Source: Odiellus spinosus
Lineage: Eukaryota; Arthropoda; Arachnida; Opiliones; Phalangiidae
DNA: 64,000 bases
NCBI GenBank assembly: GCA_963920705.1
Contig: OY987230.1
Coordinates: 2,356,001 to 2,420,000, forward strand
Direction: 5' to 3'
The notes under the pieces were generated by a model. The model saw only the letters and a program-made list of their open reading frames with translations, made no database searches and had not been told where the DNA came from. Positions 43,124-52,464 of this stretch are shown in pieces (within the stretch, counting starts at the first letter, position 1; each line of letters begins with the position of its first letter). The position numbers and the translations under genes are program-made.

Positions 43124-43506
43124 GTTTTTTAGATAGACCAAAATTTGGTCTTTCGAGTGGTCTTAATTTTGTCTAAATCGCTTAAAAATCAAAAGTTTTG
43201 TGTCCATTTGAATCCAATAATCTTGGATTTTTAAGCGTTTTTGCTTAATTTTAACCAATTTTATATTTGTCACAATTTTGCAATTTAGACAAAACCAAAG
43301 TCATTCGAAAGAGCAATTAATGGACAGTTTAAATAATAAGAGTTTTCAAAAATCCGTTGAAAAACATGGAAAATATGGACAATTCAAAAAACATCTAATA
43401 TCAAAAAGCGAATTTTGAAAATCTGAAATTTGACTATTTTGATATTGTATGATTTCTTGAATTGGCCATATTTTTCTTGTTTTTCAACGGATTTTCCAAA
43501 ACTATT
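43124..43506 (+). repeat. Representative satellite monomer (Y+ X-)
   Basis: This is the last full monomer before the inserted block and is exactly 383 bp. Segment Y runs from about 43124 to 43350. Its left arm (about 43124-43181) and right arm (starting 'gcaatttagac') pair as an imperfect inverted repeat at roughly 75%. Segment X is 43353-43491: arm a 43353-43406, a 30-bp centre 43407-43436, and arm b in reverse complement 43437-43491. The two X arms begin 'tccgttgaaaaac' and are about 85% alike. The monomer is therefore a pseudo-dimer of two inverted half units, each close to 190 bp. I name Y+ X- the form in which Y reads with 'gtgtccatttgaatcc' on the plus strand and X reads with 'aaaagcgaatttt'. 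Confidence 0.9.
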
Positions 43507-43507
43507 A

Positions 43508-43533
43508 AAACCTGGCCGTTGCCGGCCAGGTTT
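43508..43533. other. Perfect GC-rich hairpin at the left junction
   Basis: An 11-bp perfect stem (43508-43518 with 43523-43533) encloses the 4-base loop 'ttgc'. It starts one base inside the inserted block and is followed at once by 'atttataggtgag' (43534-43546). A hairpin followed by almost the same words, 'atttataggtaag', is also found in the inverted arms at the other end of the block. This suggests the hairpin is a terminal structure of a mobile element. It resembles a bacterial terminator in shape only; the context is eukaryotic. Confidence 0.7.
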
Positions 43534-43642
43534 ATTTATAGGTGAGACACAATTTCATCAGAAACGTCTATGGAGATTACCCTTATGAGCTGGTAAACTT
43601 TTTCGACTTGATAACTGGAATCTTCGTCTCCCGACCGCGAGC

Positions 43643-43905
43643 CGTTTCATTGAGAGTTTGCATTCGAGAGAGATCAATATGTTAGGTTCATTGGGGTACT
43701 CTTTATTTTTCTATACGTTTCGGATGAATACTGAGACTGAGATAACAAAAGCTTTAGATAAGGTTGAAACACCGTGAAAGACGGCGTTTCATTGGGAGTT
43801 TGCATTAGAAAGAGAGAAATGTGTTAGATTTACAAGGGTGTTCTATTATACTTTATTATACTTTTATTATATTGAATACTAAGACTGAATAACAGTAGCT
43901 TTGAT
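43643..43905. repeat. Imperfect ~142-bp tandem duplication
   Basis: Copy 1 begins 'cgtttcattgagagtttgca' at 43643 and copy 2 begins 'cgtttcattgggagtttgca' at 43785. Further along, both contain matching words such as 'gaatactgagactga' and 'gaatactaagactga', then 'agctttag' and 'agctttga'. The second copy is shorter and has diverged, with an AT-rich 'tattatac' expansion. No function is recognised. Confidence 0.75.
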
Positions 43906-44328
43906 AACATTTTAAAGAAAAACGTTGATGTATGAAGTTGAATAAAAAACTTGTGTCTTATTAAATATAAATAATAAAGCAAAACGCGAGAGATACAAAC
44001 GATATATATTTTGGTTTAAAAGATGAAGGACGATGCCTAGAATTCTACGTATTGAGTCTAATGCAAAACAATGTTTTTAACGTTTATAGTGCGTACTGGA
44101 TTTTTTTTATCAATGATTATAAGCCGCAGGGTAAATAAACTTGGGCATTATACATTAGCCCAAATGGTATATAACGGTAAGATTTTGAAATGTCTTAGAA
44201 AATGGACTCTGAGACAGACGTACAATAAATTGATTTAGTTATAAAAGTTGGCGGGAAATTTAAATTATGCTGCAGAATTAAAAGGAGTCTAGAAAGGATA
44301 CGGATATAAGAACAAAATTGGACAAGCG

Positions 44329-44484
44329 CGATAGAACACAATAACGATGGGATATAATCTCGATGGGACGCAATCTCGACAGAACATATTGTCGATGCGA
44401 CACAATCTTGATAGACTATAATCTTCATGTACATAATCTCAAGTGGAATCTTTATCGATAGTTCACAACCTCGAATGGACATTT
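44329..44484. repeat. Degenerate 16-bp minisatellite, about 10 copies
   Basis: Consecutive units such as 'cgatgggatataatct', 'cgatgggacgcaatct', 'cgacagaacatattgt', 'cgatgcgacacaatct' and 'tgatagactataatct' line up every 16 bp, with a few of 15 or 17 bp toward the right end. Copies differ at many positions, so the array is old. A minus-strand open frame of 95 codons crosses it, but the frame is repeat-derived and has no recognisable domain. Confidence 0.8.
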
Positions 44485-44503
44485 TGTTTCCTTGGCCTTC
44501 TTG

Positions 44504-44620
44504 TAATATTTTAGGTAAGGTTACGTTAGTTAATCACTCGAACTACGTCATCCCTCCAACTAGTTAAACACTCGCTCTAACCCATCCCTCTTATAATATT
44601 ATAGGTAAGGTTACGTTAGT
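44504..44620. repeat. Pair of 27-bp direct repeats plus inner duplication
   Basis: Two copies that read 'taatattWtaggtaagg' followed by 'ttacgttagt' lie at 44504-44530 and 44594-44620, 90 bp apart, with one mismatch. Between them two related stretches follow each other, 'gttaatcactcgaac...' and 'gttaaacactcgctc...', each leading to 'catccctc'. The second 27-bp copy contains 'ttataggtaag', close to the 'atttataggtRag' word at the block ends. Confidence 0.75.
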
Positions 44621-45307
44621 AGAGTGCAACAGTATCAGTCTGATTTAGTTGCAGTCGACGCGAAGTCAGCCCTTAAGAGTATTCGAACTTTCGGTACTAT
44701 CACGTGTTCGACATAACGAACTTTCGGACTCGTCGTCCAATTCTTACAATGGGATGTAAATACGTTTTTCAGTTGGCCTATCGCCAGTAGGCCAAATCCG
44801 TTTTTTAAGGGACGTCGACGTAGTTTTTCGAGAGATAAAAGTCATTTGCGCCTATGGATAGAACACATTCTCTCTCTGTCATTCATGCGTTCAACATCGT
44901 GTAAAAAAAAGTCAACGTCTCTAGCCTGCTGCAGAGGTGGAAGTTCCGTGGTGACGCCTAGAATGTCCTAGCCTTCAAGGATTAGGATAGGCCAAGTAGA
45001 GGACATGTAGAGGATAGATGCCTGGGGCCATCATCCAGTACATCTCTTGGACAGCAGAGTAAAGGAAGACTTACGTTTCTTTAGGAACAGTGCGGAGGAC
45101 TTGGCATAGTTTTTTGCAAATATGTTCTTTAACCCGATGTTGTTTTTACGACTTCGTTTTCTTTTTTTTTTTTTTTTTTGCAGGGCTCTCTGAATTTATG
45201 AGAATTATACTTGTAATAATAAAGTTTAATGTTTATTCTGGTCTCGATCGTCTCGTTAATTCTCGAGTAGATATTTTAGTATCTTAGTGGATGTTCGTGG
45301 TAATCAC
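44616..45307 (+). other. Possible relic of an older LTR or spliced transcript
   Basis: This stretch starts near 'agagtgcaacagtatcag' and ends 'ggtaatcac' against the BEL/Pao LTR. It has an 'aataataaag' polyadenylation-like signal about 90 bp before its right end, and a T18 run followed by 'gcagg', a strong-looking splice acceptor. Either reading (an insect LTR with R-U5 at the right, or an exon edge) is possible. No matching second LTR is present in the window, so this is weak. Confidence 0.2.
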
Positions 45308-46898
45308 TTTTAGTTATCTTTAAGTTAGAGATTAAAGCAACGCTAGTAAGGTCACGTCAGGCTAGTATATTTTATCACTCGAATTAGCCAATATCCCTTT
45401 AGCTAGTAATCCCTTGGTATCACCCTTCTCTCTTGTAATTGACGAGTTCGGAATTGAAGCGAATCTTCCAGAGCCAAGGCGCAATTGAGGTATAACTTTG
45501 TTATGCGTGGATTTGTTACGAGGTGCCGCTTTCGTCGTTCTTATTCTAAACTAAGCGTAGTGAATGAATAAATGGATGGAAACAAAGAAATAGTCATCAT
45601 TTTATATGTAGTTACGGCAAATTCGGACTTTATTTATATTTTCCTATATAACCTTTTAAAATCTTTGACTCCTACCCTTTAATTCGTAAATACTTTTATT
45701 TGTAAACGGCAAAGTCTCCCCCGAGGACTATTACAGTCGTAGGATGTTTTTTCTTTTAGGTCTTCTGATACGCGTATCTAGCTAGCGCGAGGTCGGAGGT
45801 TAGAGTTGTAATGGTTTTTCTTGCTTCCTTTTTTTATAAATCGGTCCCATGTGTACTCAATTTTAAGAAAACTTTAAATTCCTTTTAGTTGCCATGCCCG
45901 CGTATGCCGCGGCATGGTACCAATTATATATTTTTCTACTTACTGGTATCCTGAGGTTGGACTGGAGACTTAAAAGCGAGAGGTCATAATTTTTAAATTG
46001 AGTTTAAATCTACGGAGTAAGAAAAGGCTCGATCGCCATGTGCAAAATAAAATCTAACCGGGCAATCGGATGATTCGAAATCACGCGATGACGGGACGTC
46101 AGCGACCAGTATTCTGTATACTGTTGAGGATTCTGCTGGTTTTTATTTTTTTTTTTTATATATAGTCCGACTTTTTAGGGACCAAATATTTTATTTTATT
46201 TTCTTAATTTGACTCTGGGAGAGACTAATTAATTTGTAGACCGACTGAAAAATCTACCTTAATTTTATTTACTATATCTACGAAATAAGTTAAAGAAATG
46301 ACTATGTTTTTCTTTGCAAATCCTATAACTCTTTTTTATTTTATTCCTCGCTAATTTGGAGGCGACTCTCACTATTGAGATATTTTGGAGAAGTAAAGTT
46401 TTCTTTAGGTTACAATAATTTTGTGAGGTCCGGTTAAAACGGCCAATATTGGATTCCGCCAATCACACCCTCGCTTGCAGTTTAACTTTCGTTCGAAAGC
46501 TCGGGGCCCAAGCGACCAAAAACCCTCTCACGGTTTTCCCCTTTTCTTTACATTTTGGGGTAAAGGCATCTGCCTAGCTCCCAGCACAACACTTTATATG
46601 GCGCTTATACCTTGCTGCCATAGCGATAGCTCCCCATTTCCTGTGGTCTGTTTTTGGCGCCCGATATCCTCCGCTTTCGAACTACTCCTTCAAACTTTCT
46701 TTTATCTTTTCTTATAATATTTTTAATACACAGGAATTTAGTTTATATTTTAATTTTAATGATTCGTGATAATTATTTAAGTTTAATTCTATATTATAAT
46801 GTTAAGTTTAATTTTCTGCACATTTTTATATGATTATTATTAATTTTAATTATGTTTAAGTTTTTCCTCATACTTAATTTATCTACAAAGTTTTTACA
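45308..46898 (-). repeat. 3' LTR (left copy), outer end truncated
   Basis: It matches the right LTR from 'ttttagttatc' (45308) to 'gtttttaca' (46898) with a constant offset of 7365 bp, then 7363 bp after a poly-T run that is two bases longer here. The outermost 25 bp of the right copy (52648-52672, starting 'tgttgaggattctgctgg') are missing, and the sequence joins unrelated flank at 45307/45308. On the minus strand it begins with 'TGTAAAAAC', the usual TG start. Short open frames inside (46265-46462 minus, 46475-46717 plus) are duplicated in the other LTR and are not genes. Confidence 0.93.
46122..46150. repeat. Internal copy of LTR terminal 29-mer, 3' LTR
   Basis: The sequence beginning 'tgttgaggattctgctgg' lies here inside the left LTR. 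The same 29 bp form the very end of the right LTR (52648-52676) and are also inside it (53487-53515). The matching outer copy of the left LTR is the part that is missing. Confidence 0.85.
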
Positions 46899-46905
46899 CT
46901 CCCGC
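46899..46905 (-). other. Putative polypurine tract
   Basis: On the minus strand GCGGGAG lies immediately before the TGTAAAAAC start of the 3' LTR. This is the position where plus-strand DNA priming occurs in LTR elements. The tract is short, only seven bases with one C. Confidence 0.5.
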
Positions 46906-46926
46906 GTGTAATACAAAGTATTACAC
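46906..46926. other. Perfect 9-bp stem-loop beside the polypurine tract
   Basis: 'gtgtaatac' and 'gtattacac' pair perfectly around an 'aaa' loop, directly next to the purine tract. In the element's RNA this would fold just upstream of the 3' LTR. A role in plus-strand priming or RNA stability is only a guess. Confidence 0.65.
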
Positions 46927-46945
46927 AACTTATATTATACATATA

Positions 46946-46947
<2 letters not shown>

Positions 46948-46982
<35 letters not shown>
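46948..46982 (-). repeat. A35 homopolymer abutting the gag-pol stop codon
   Basis: There are thirty-five T in a row on the plus strand, so A35 on the minus strand. It overlaps the stop codon: the frame ends CACCAATAA and runs straight into the A tract, creating an AATAAA word at the stop. The length may be affected by sequencing or assembly error. Confidence 0.85.
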
Positions 46983-46984
<2 letters not shown>

Positions 46985-49900
46985 TGGTGTTCATTTATTT
47001 CTAATGCATAGAGCAGCTGAATTGGTCGCCTTATAGAATTCCCGTTACCTAACCTTAACGTACACGACCTAATCTTTCCATCGCGCCCTATCATTACTTG
47101 GGTGATTAGCCCTATTTTCCACATATGTTTGGGAGTCATATCTTCTTGGATTAACATCACGTCCCCTACTTTGATTTGTGTTTTACTTTTTGACAGATGA
47201 AGGTGGTGAGCCGTCCTAAGCTGCAGCAAGTACTCGTGTTTCCATCTTTTAAATAACCTCTCTACTAAAGTTTGCCTATATCTTAGCCGCTTAGCGAATT
47301 GAGCCTGGGTTTTGGGCAAGTCTATTGTCTTATGGCTAAGGGGCGGCAAGCAGGTGACTCTTTTTCCGAGTAGAAGATGCGCTGGAGTTAGGGGTTCCGG
47401 TTCATTGACGTCATTTAAAACATACGTAATTGGCCTAGAATTTATGACCGCTTCCGCTTCCAGTAGAACGGTTTCCAATTCTTGGTAAGAGAGTGACGCT
47501 TTTCCCAAATTTTTTCTTAAAATGTTTTTTGTGGATTTCACTAAAATTTCGTAGTGTCCACCCCACCAAGGGGCCCGTTCTACAATGAATTTCCATTCGA
47601 TTCCTTTTTGGCCGAAAAATTCGCGTACTTCGTCGCTTTTAATGTTGTCCCAAATTTTTTTTATGTCTTGATCGGCTTTAATAAACGTTTTAGCATTATC
47701 CGAATATACGGTGGTTGGGATTCCTCTTCGCGAAATCATTCTACGGAATGACATTATAAATTCGTAGGTATTTAAAGACGGGACTAGTTCAAGATGAATA
47801 GCCCGTGTCACACCGCAGGTAAACAAACATATATATGATTTTTCCACCTTTTCTCCGTTTTTTACCAGCAGGGGGCCGGCAAAGTCTATACCGACTACCG
47901 TGAACGGAGGCGACTCCGTGATTCTGTCTCTTGGTAGGAGACCCGACGGTACGTCGCCTGGTTTTGAATTGTATTTTTTACAAAGGGGGCAAAACCTAAC
48001 CACGTGCCTGGCTAGCTGCCTTCCTGCCGGAATCCAATATCTTTCTCGAGATTGAGTCAATGTTGTTTGTATACCTCCGTGTTTCATTTCCTGGTGACAG
48101 CGTATCATAATTAAGCGTGCTAATTGTTCATCTTTACTGATAATTATAGGGTGCTTTATTTCATAACTGAACTCCGCTTCATCTATTCTTCCTCCTAGGC
48201 AAATTATTCCTTGTGCATTGAGTTGGGGATTCAGAGCGGCTATTTTAGAAGTTTTTTGGAGAGGCTTATTTTCTTTAAGTGCCTTGATTTCATCTCGGTA
48301 CTCCATTATTTGGAAGTTTTTTATTAAGTTCTCTTCCGCCTGATTTATTTCCTCGGTTGTTACTGGACCGTAATTTATATTTTTCTTTCTTGCCTTTGTT
48401 ATGAATCTGCCTACGTATGCTAAGATTCTGAGATTTTTGTTCAGCGAGTTGTGTTTTGACAAGTCCATCACCCTTTTAATTTCATCCTTAGGTTCCATTG
48501 TTACCACCATGACCGTTTTTCTTTTTTCCGGTGCAATATCGTCAGGTTGGGGCTCCTGGAATTTATCTTCTGGCCATTGTGAACTATTTTTCTCTAGCCA
48601 ATTTGGGCCGCTCCACCATAGCTGACTTTGTTTGAGCTCTTGGGCGGTTACTCCCCTAGTAGGGAGGTCAGCGGGGTTTTCCTTGCCCGGACAATGCGAC
48701 CAGTTTGCCGGGTCTACTAATTTCTTTATTTCCGTAGTTCTGTTATGTACGAAGGGCTTCCATAACTTCGCCGGGCTTTTTACCCAGTGTAGCGCCGCCG
48801 TGGAGTCCGACCACATTTTGACTTCTATTTCTTCTTTAAATATTTTCTTCACGTTATGAATTAATTTCGCTCCAAGCAAGCACCCCATTAGTTCCAACTT
48901 CGGAATTCTTAATTTTTTAAGCGGTGCCACTCTTGATTTTGAAGTTATGAAGCTGATTTTAATTTCCTGATTTGACGTGACGTAGCGGATATAAACAACC
49001 GCGGCGTATGCCAACATGCTTGCATCGGTAAAGCAGTGAAGCTCCTGTTCTACTATAGTGCCGGAAAAGTAACATCTTGGAATTTCGATTTGTTGCAGGT
49101 GTTCCAATTCCATACACCATTTTTCGAACGGAATAGTTATTTCCGGAGCTAATGGTTGGTCCCATTTCGCTCCTGATTCCCACAGATCATGCATTAGTAG
49201 TTTTCCTCTAATCGTGAATGGCGATAAAAATCCTACCGGATCAAAAATTTGAGCAACGGTGCTCAGAACGCTTCTTTTTGACTTTTTAATGTTTATTATC
49301 GATTTAATTAGATTGGTCAAATCTACTGACAGGGTGTCCTTTTTTGGATCCCATACGAGGCCAAGCACTTTTTGAATTTTGGCTTCTGCCTCTCCGTGGA
49401 ATTTTATTGCTGCGGCTGGATCCGCCGTTTCTTCACCCCATTTTATTCTTAAAGCGTCTGAGTTCGTTTGCCATTTTCTTAGCTCCATTTTTGCTTCGCT
49501 CATTATTTTTGAAGCTGATTTGGAAAGCTGGTACGCGCTATCGTCGTCTTTTTCTCCACTTGGTAAATCATCTACGTAGAACGTTTCATTCAAAACTTCA
49601 AACGTTTCCGGATCGCTTTCCGCGTATTTTTTGGCATGAGTTTTTATGGTAGCCGCTAATAGATATGGGCTCGACGTTATACCAAAGGGTACTCTTGCCA
49701 TGCGCATTGTTTTAAAGTTTTTTAATGTCGGAATTCCTTGGTCATCCTCTCGTGGCCATAAAAATCGGACGGAGTCTCGTTCTTCCTCGTCCAATGAAAT
49801 CTGAAGAAATGCTTTTGTTACGTCCGCTACTATAGCGACTTTGTGTAGCCTGAATTTTAATAGAAGGCGAAGAAGATCTGGATTTAAGTTTTCTCCGCTA

Positions 49901-52416
49901 GCTAGACAGTCGTTGAGAGAGGGCGCACCGATCGCGTGAGATGAGCCGTCGTTAACCACTCGTAACTTTGTAGTGGTGCTAGCTTCCCGTTGAACAGGCT
50001 GCTGCGGCAAATAGTATGTACCTGCCTTCTTGTTTTCGGGGCGCAATACTTCTTCCGCGACTCCTTCTTGGATTTGTTCTTCTATAATGGCTTTGTAGGC
50101 GGAGTATAAATTGGGATCTCTCTGAAACCTTCTGACTAATCCGTCGAATCGCTTTTTTGCAACTTCGAAATTATCTGGCAGCACGTCTTTATTTTTAACC
50201 CAAGGGAATTTTACGACGTATCGTCCGTTTTGCATTTTTATATCATCTTGAAATTTCTCGAGCATTTCTGTTTTCGACGGTTCATTTTCCGGGTGGTCCA
50301 TAACACCTAGTGCTTCGAGGTTTGAAAATGATTTTATTGTCTTCGCTATTTCTTTTTCGTAGAGAGAGACTTTCATAACGTTGATCGCGTAGCTACCCAC
50401 GGCCGCTCTTCCTATTTGGACCGGTCCTTGGATAGCCCATCCGAGTATTGTTTCTACCGCTAAGAGTCTCCTGGAAAATCGCTCCACTTTAGTTGTCACG
50501 AATTCCCAATAACAGTCACCTCCGATCATGACTTCTGTGCTTTTATATTTTGTCTTATTGGAGTTTGTTTCGTCTGCTAGCTGGCATCCTTTTTCTTTTA
50601 GCTGCCTCTCGATCTCTAGTACGGTTTCGTTTTCCTCCGCCGCAACCACTTCGCAAATATACGGTACTTCGACCGCTAAAATTTCTACTACTTCGCTTTC
50701 TTTTTCCGCGTTTTCTAGCGTTATCTTTACTATATTTCTGACTGATTCTATCGGAGTTTCATTTCCGAAGCTTCTTATTAAAACTTCGCATTCGCCTACT
50801 ACGGGGAGCTTCAATTTTTTGGATATGGCTTCTTTTACGAAGCTCGCCTGGCTTCCCGGATCTAGGAGACAGCTGACTTGGACTCCCGCTCCGCTAGAGG
50901 GATTTTTGGCGAACGCCTTCGCCGTTTGAAGCAGTACCGCGTTTTTGAAAGTGACCATTTGCGTGCTAATCTCCACTTTTTCTGGAAGAATACTTTCGCA
51001 GGCTACGAGCTGAGAACTAATTTTGAGTGGATCGCGATTTTGATGGGCTTCTTTTTTCTTATTAACATAATTTTGTTCGCATATAGCCGCGTTGTGCTTC
51101 TTTTTGCATATTTTGCAAAAATTGAATCTCGACTCGCATTCAGCTGCTGGGTGACCGTATCTCAAGCAAATACAACAACGTTCCGCCTCTATAATCAATT
51201 GTTTCTTTTCCTCCAGCGTGAATTTTACGCAATTAGTGGTATGATGCCCATTAGTTTTACAAAATAGGCAAAATACGTTTTTTGGAGTGAACTGAGTGGT
51301 CAATACTGACGCGGATGCTTGGTTAGGGTTATTTTTTGGCTTTCTATCGAATCGGTGAGATCTAAATCTATTTTTGTCTCTACTTTCCGAATCTTGTTTC
51401 GATGAATTTTGCTCTTCCCCCAACATATCGCAAGTTTCTCTAATTTCCAACTCCTCGCGTAAGAATATTAGCAGCTCATTCAAATCTGACTCCGCTCGCT
51501 TTCCCCTCTTTCTAGTGTACATTAGTTTAAGATCTCTCGGCAAACACCCTAATAATTTTGGGCATATGAATTTACCGCTTTTAATTATATCTTCACCCAA
51601 AGATCTAAGACTTCTAATGTTAGTTTCTAAGTCATCAAATAACCTTCTTAGGCCGACCAAATCATCTGAACTAGCTACTGGTTTCGCATTAAGCAATCTT
51701 TTAACATGCGTTTGCGCGATTAACTCATCATTTCCATATCTATCCGTTAACATTGCTACAGCCTCGATATAATTTTCATCGGAGGGTTTCATATTTTTTA
51801 TTACTTTTAACGCGGAACCTGATAAATACGATTTTAAATATCCAAATCTCTCTACCTTTTGTAGCTTCTTTCTTTCCATTAGGGCTTCAAATTGGCTCCA
51901 GAATCCTGGCCATTCCGTCAGGTCTCCGTCAAACTTCTGAATCACTAGTGGCGGCAGTCTAGTTTCACACACCGCGGATAACAATTGTCCGGTGAGTTCC
52001 CGATTTTCCGATGCCGAAGCAGTTGAGCTCGCCGAAGATTCCCCAAGATCCATAGTCACTCCCGCCTTTCGTAGCACTCTTTTGATTTGTAGCTTCATCT
52101 GCTCAATAGAGTTCTGATAACCTTCTACTGATTCAAATTTTATTTTTAATTCCTCCTCGCTAGCGTTGTCCAACAGCTCGTAAACTCTGGCGTTTAATTT
52201 TTCCAACGCCGTTCGCTTGAGAATTAGCAGTCCCAATTGTTCTTCAATATCATCTAGCCTTAGCTCCTTAGCGTCTCTTAGTTTCGTCAGGTTATTCACG
52301 ATAATCGTGGTGTTTCCCCTTACCGTTCTTCTAAGGGCTTTCGCCTTTTTTAGCTCTGCCAACTCCTTGGCTAATTTCGCCGCATCCTGAGTTTCTGACT
52401 GCTCGTCATCACTCAT
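46981..52416 (-). CDS. BEL/Pao gag-pol polyprotein (1811 aa)
   Basis: One uninterrupted frame encodes all retrotransposon proteins. The N-terminal ~120 residues are charged and likely coiled-coil. A Gag region of the DUF1759 type follows (about 155-305, with 'FDGDLTEWPGFWSQFEAL'). Three zinc knuckles are visible: C383-C386-H391-C396, C414-C417-H422-C427, and a variant C434-C437-H441-C446. The aspartic protease has D519-P-G-S, where the family usually shows DSG or DTG. Reverse transcriptase spans about 800-1010, with D865 and the YVDD box at 947-950. RNase H follows with candidate acidic residues D1131, E1175, D1204 and D1250. Integrase has a zinc site H1441-H1446-C1476-C1479 and a D1511, D1573, E1623 triad. 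A DUF5641-like C-terminus covers about 1703-1806. The start ATG at 52416 sits in 'aataagATGagt' and is the first of the frame. Length and order fit a complete BEL/Pao polyprotein, which would be processed by its own protease. No frameshift or stop is present. Confidence 0.96.
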
Positions 52417-52464
52417 CTTATTTATTTTTTGGTGTTTTATTTTTTACACGCTGTTAATTTTTTC

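Larger units (their letters stand above)
1..43506. repeat. Left satellite array, 383-bp monomer
   Basis: This is a continuous tandem array of about 113 monomers, starting before the window. The period was measured from a repeated landmark: the start of 'gtgtccatttgaatcc' is at 668 and 1051, which gives 383. Many longer spacings are exact multiples of this. Monomers are AT-rich, differ mostly by substitutions and rarely by single-base indels, and contain internal inverted repeats (see the representative monomer). Sub-segments are found in both orientations, so both a sequence and its reverse complement recur along the plus strand. I saw no foreign insertion inside this stretch. No gene is credible here. 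Short open frames exist only where a variant base happens to remove stops. The large size and higher-order organisation are typical of centromeric or pericentromeric satellites, but nothing in the sequence proves a centromere function. Confidence 0.97.
43534..45307. other. Non-coding left flank of the retrotransposon
   Basis: I find no credible gene in this 1.8-kb stretch. It is clearly less AT-rich than the satellite and contains a ~142-bp imperfect tandem duplication, a 16-bp minisatellite, and a pair of 27-bp direct repeats with smaller repeats between them. A perfect 8-bp hairpin lies at 44773-44795. The word 'cgaactttcgg' occurs twice (44684 and 44717), and a T18 run is followed by 'gcagg' (about 45162-45183). 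An 'aataataaag' signal-like sequence lies near 45214. It may be the body of the element whose end is the 43508 hairpin, or several older decayed repeats. Confidence 0.5.

Noticed and set aside
43353-43370. CENP-B-box-like 'tccgttgaaaaac' in segment X
   Set aside because: It resembles the start of the CENP-B box but lacks the required CGGG half at the right spacing, so it is not called.
1-43506. CRISPR-like array
   Set aside because: The repeats are contiguous 383-bp satellite units without unique spacers, in eukaryotic sequence.
43508-43533. Helitron 3' hairpin or bacterial terminator
   Set aside because: The hairpin is one base from the junction, with no CTRR end and no A/T insertion pattern typical of Helitrons. 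A bacterial terminator makes no sense in this context.
44195-44482. 95-codon minus-strand frame
   Set aside because: It runs through a degenerate 16-bp minisatellite and has no recognisable domain or gene context.
44504-44620. Telomere-like TTAGG words
   Set aside because: Only isolated 'ttagg' and 'aaggtta' words occur within two 27-bp repeats; there is no tandem TTAGG array.
45090-45287. 65-codon plus-strand frame containing a Phe run
   Set aside because: The Phe run is just the T18 homopolymer. There is no domain, and the frame lies in a likely decayed repeat.
46265-46717. Open frames inside the LTRs (also at 53628-54080)
   Set aside because: They are duplicated only because the LTR is. 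They are short, lie in regulatory sequence and show no domain.
47554-51962. Several open frames of 60-133 codons overlapping gag-pol, mostly on the plus strand
   Set aside because: They are shadows of the 1811-codon gag-pol frame, with low-complexity Ser/Phe/Leu-rich translations typical of antisense frames.
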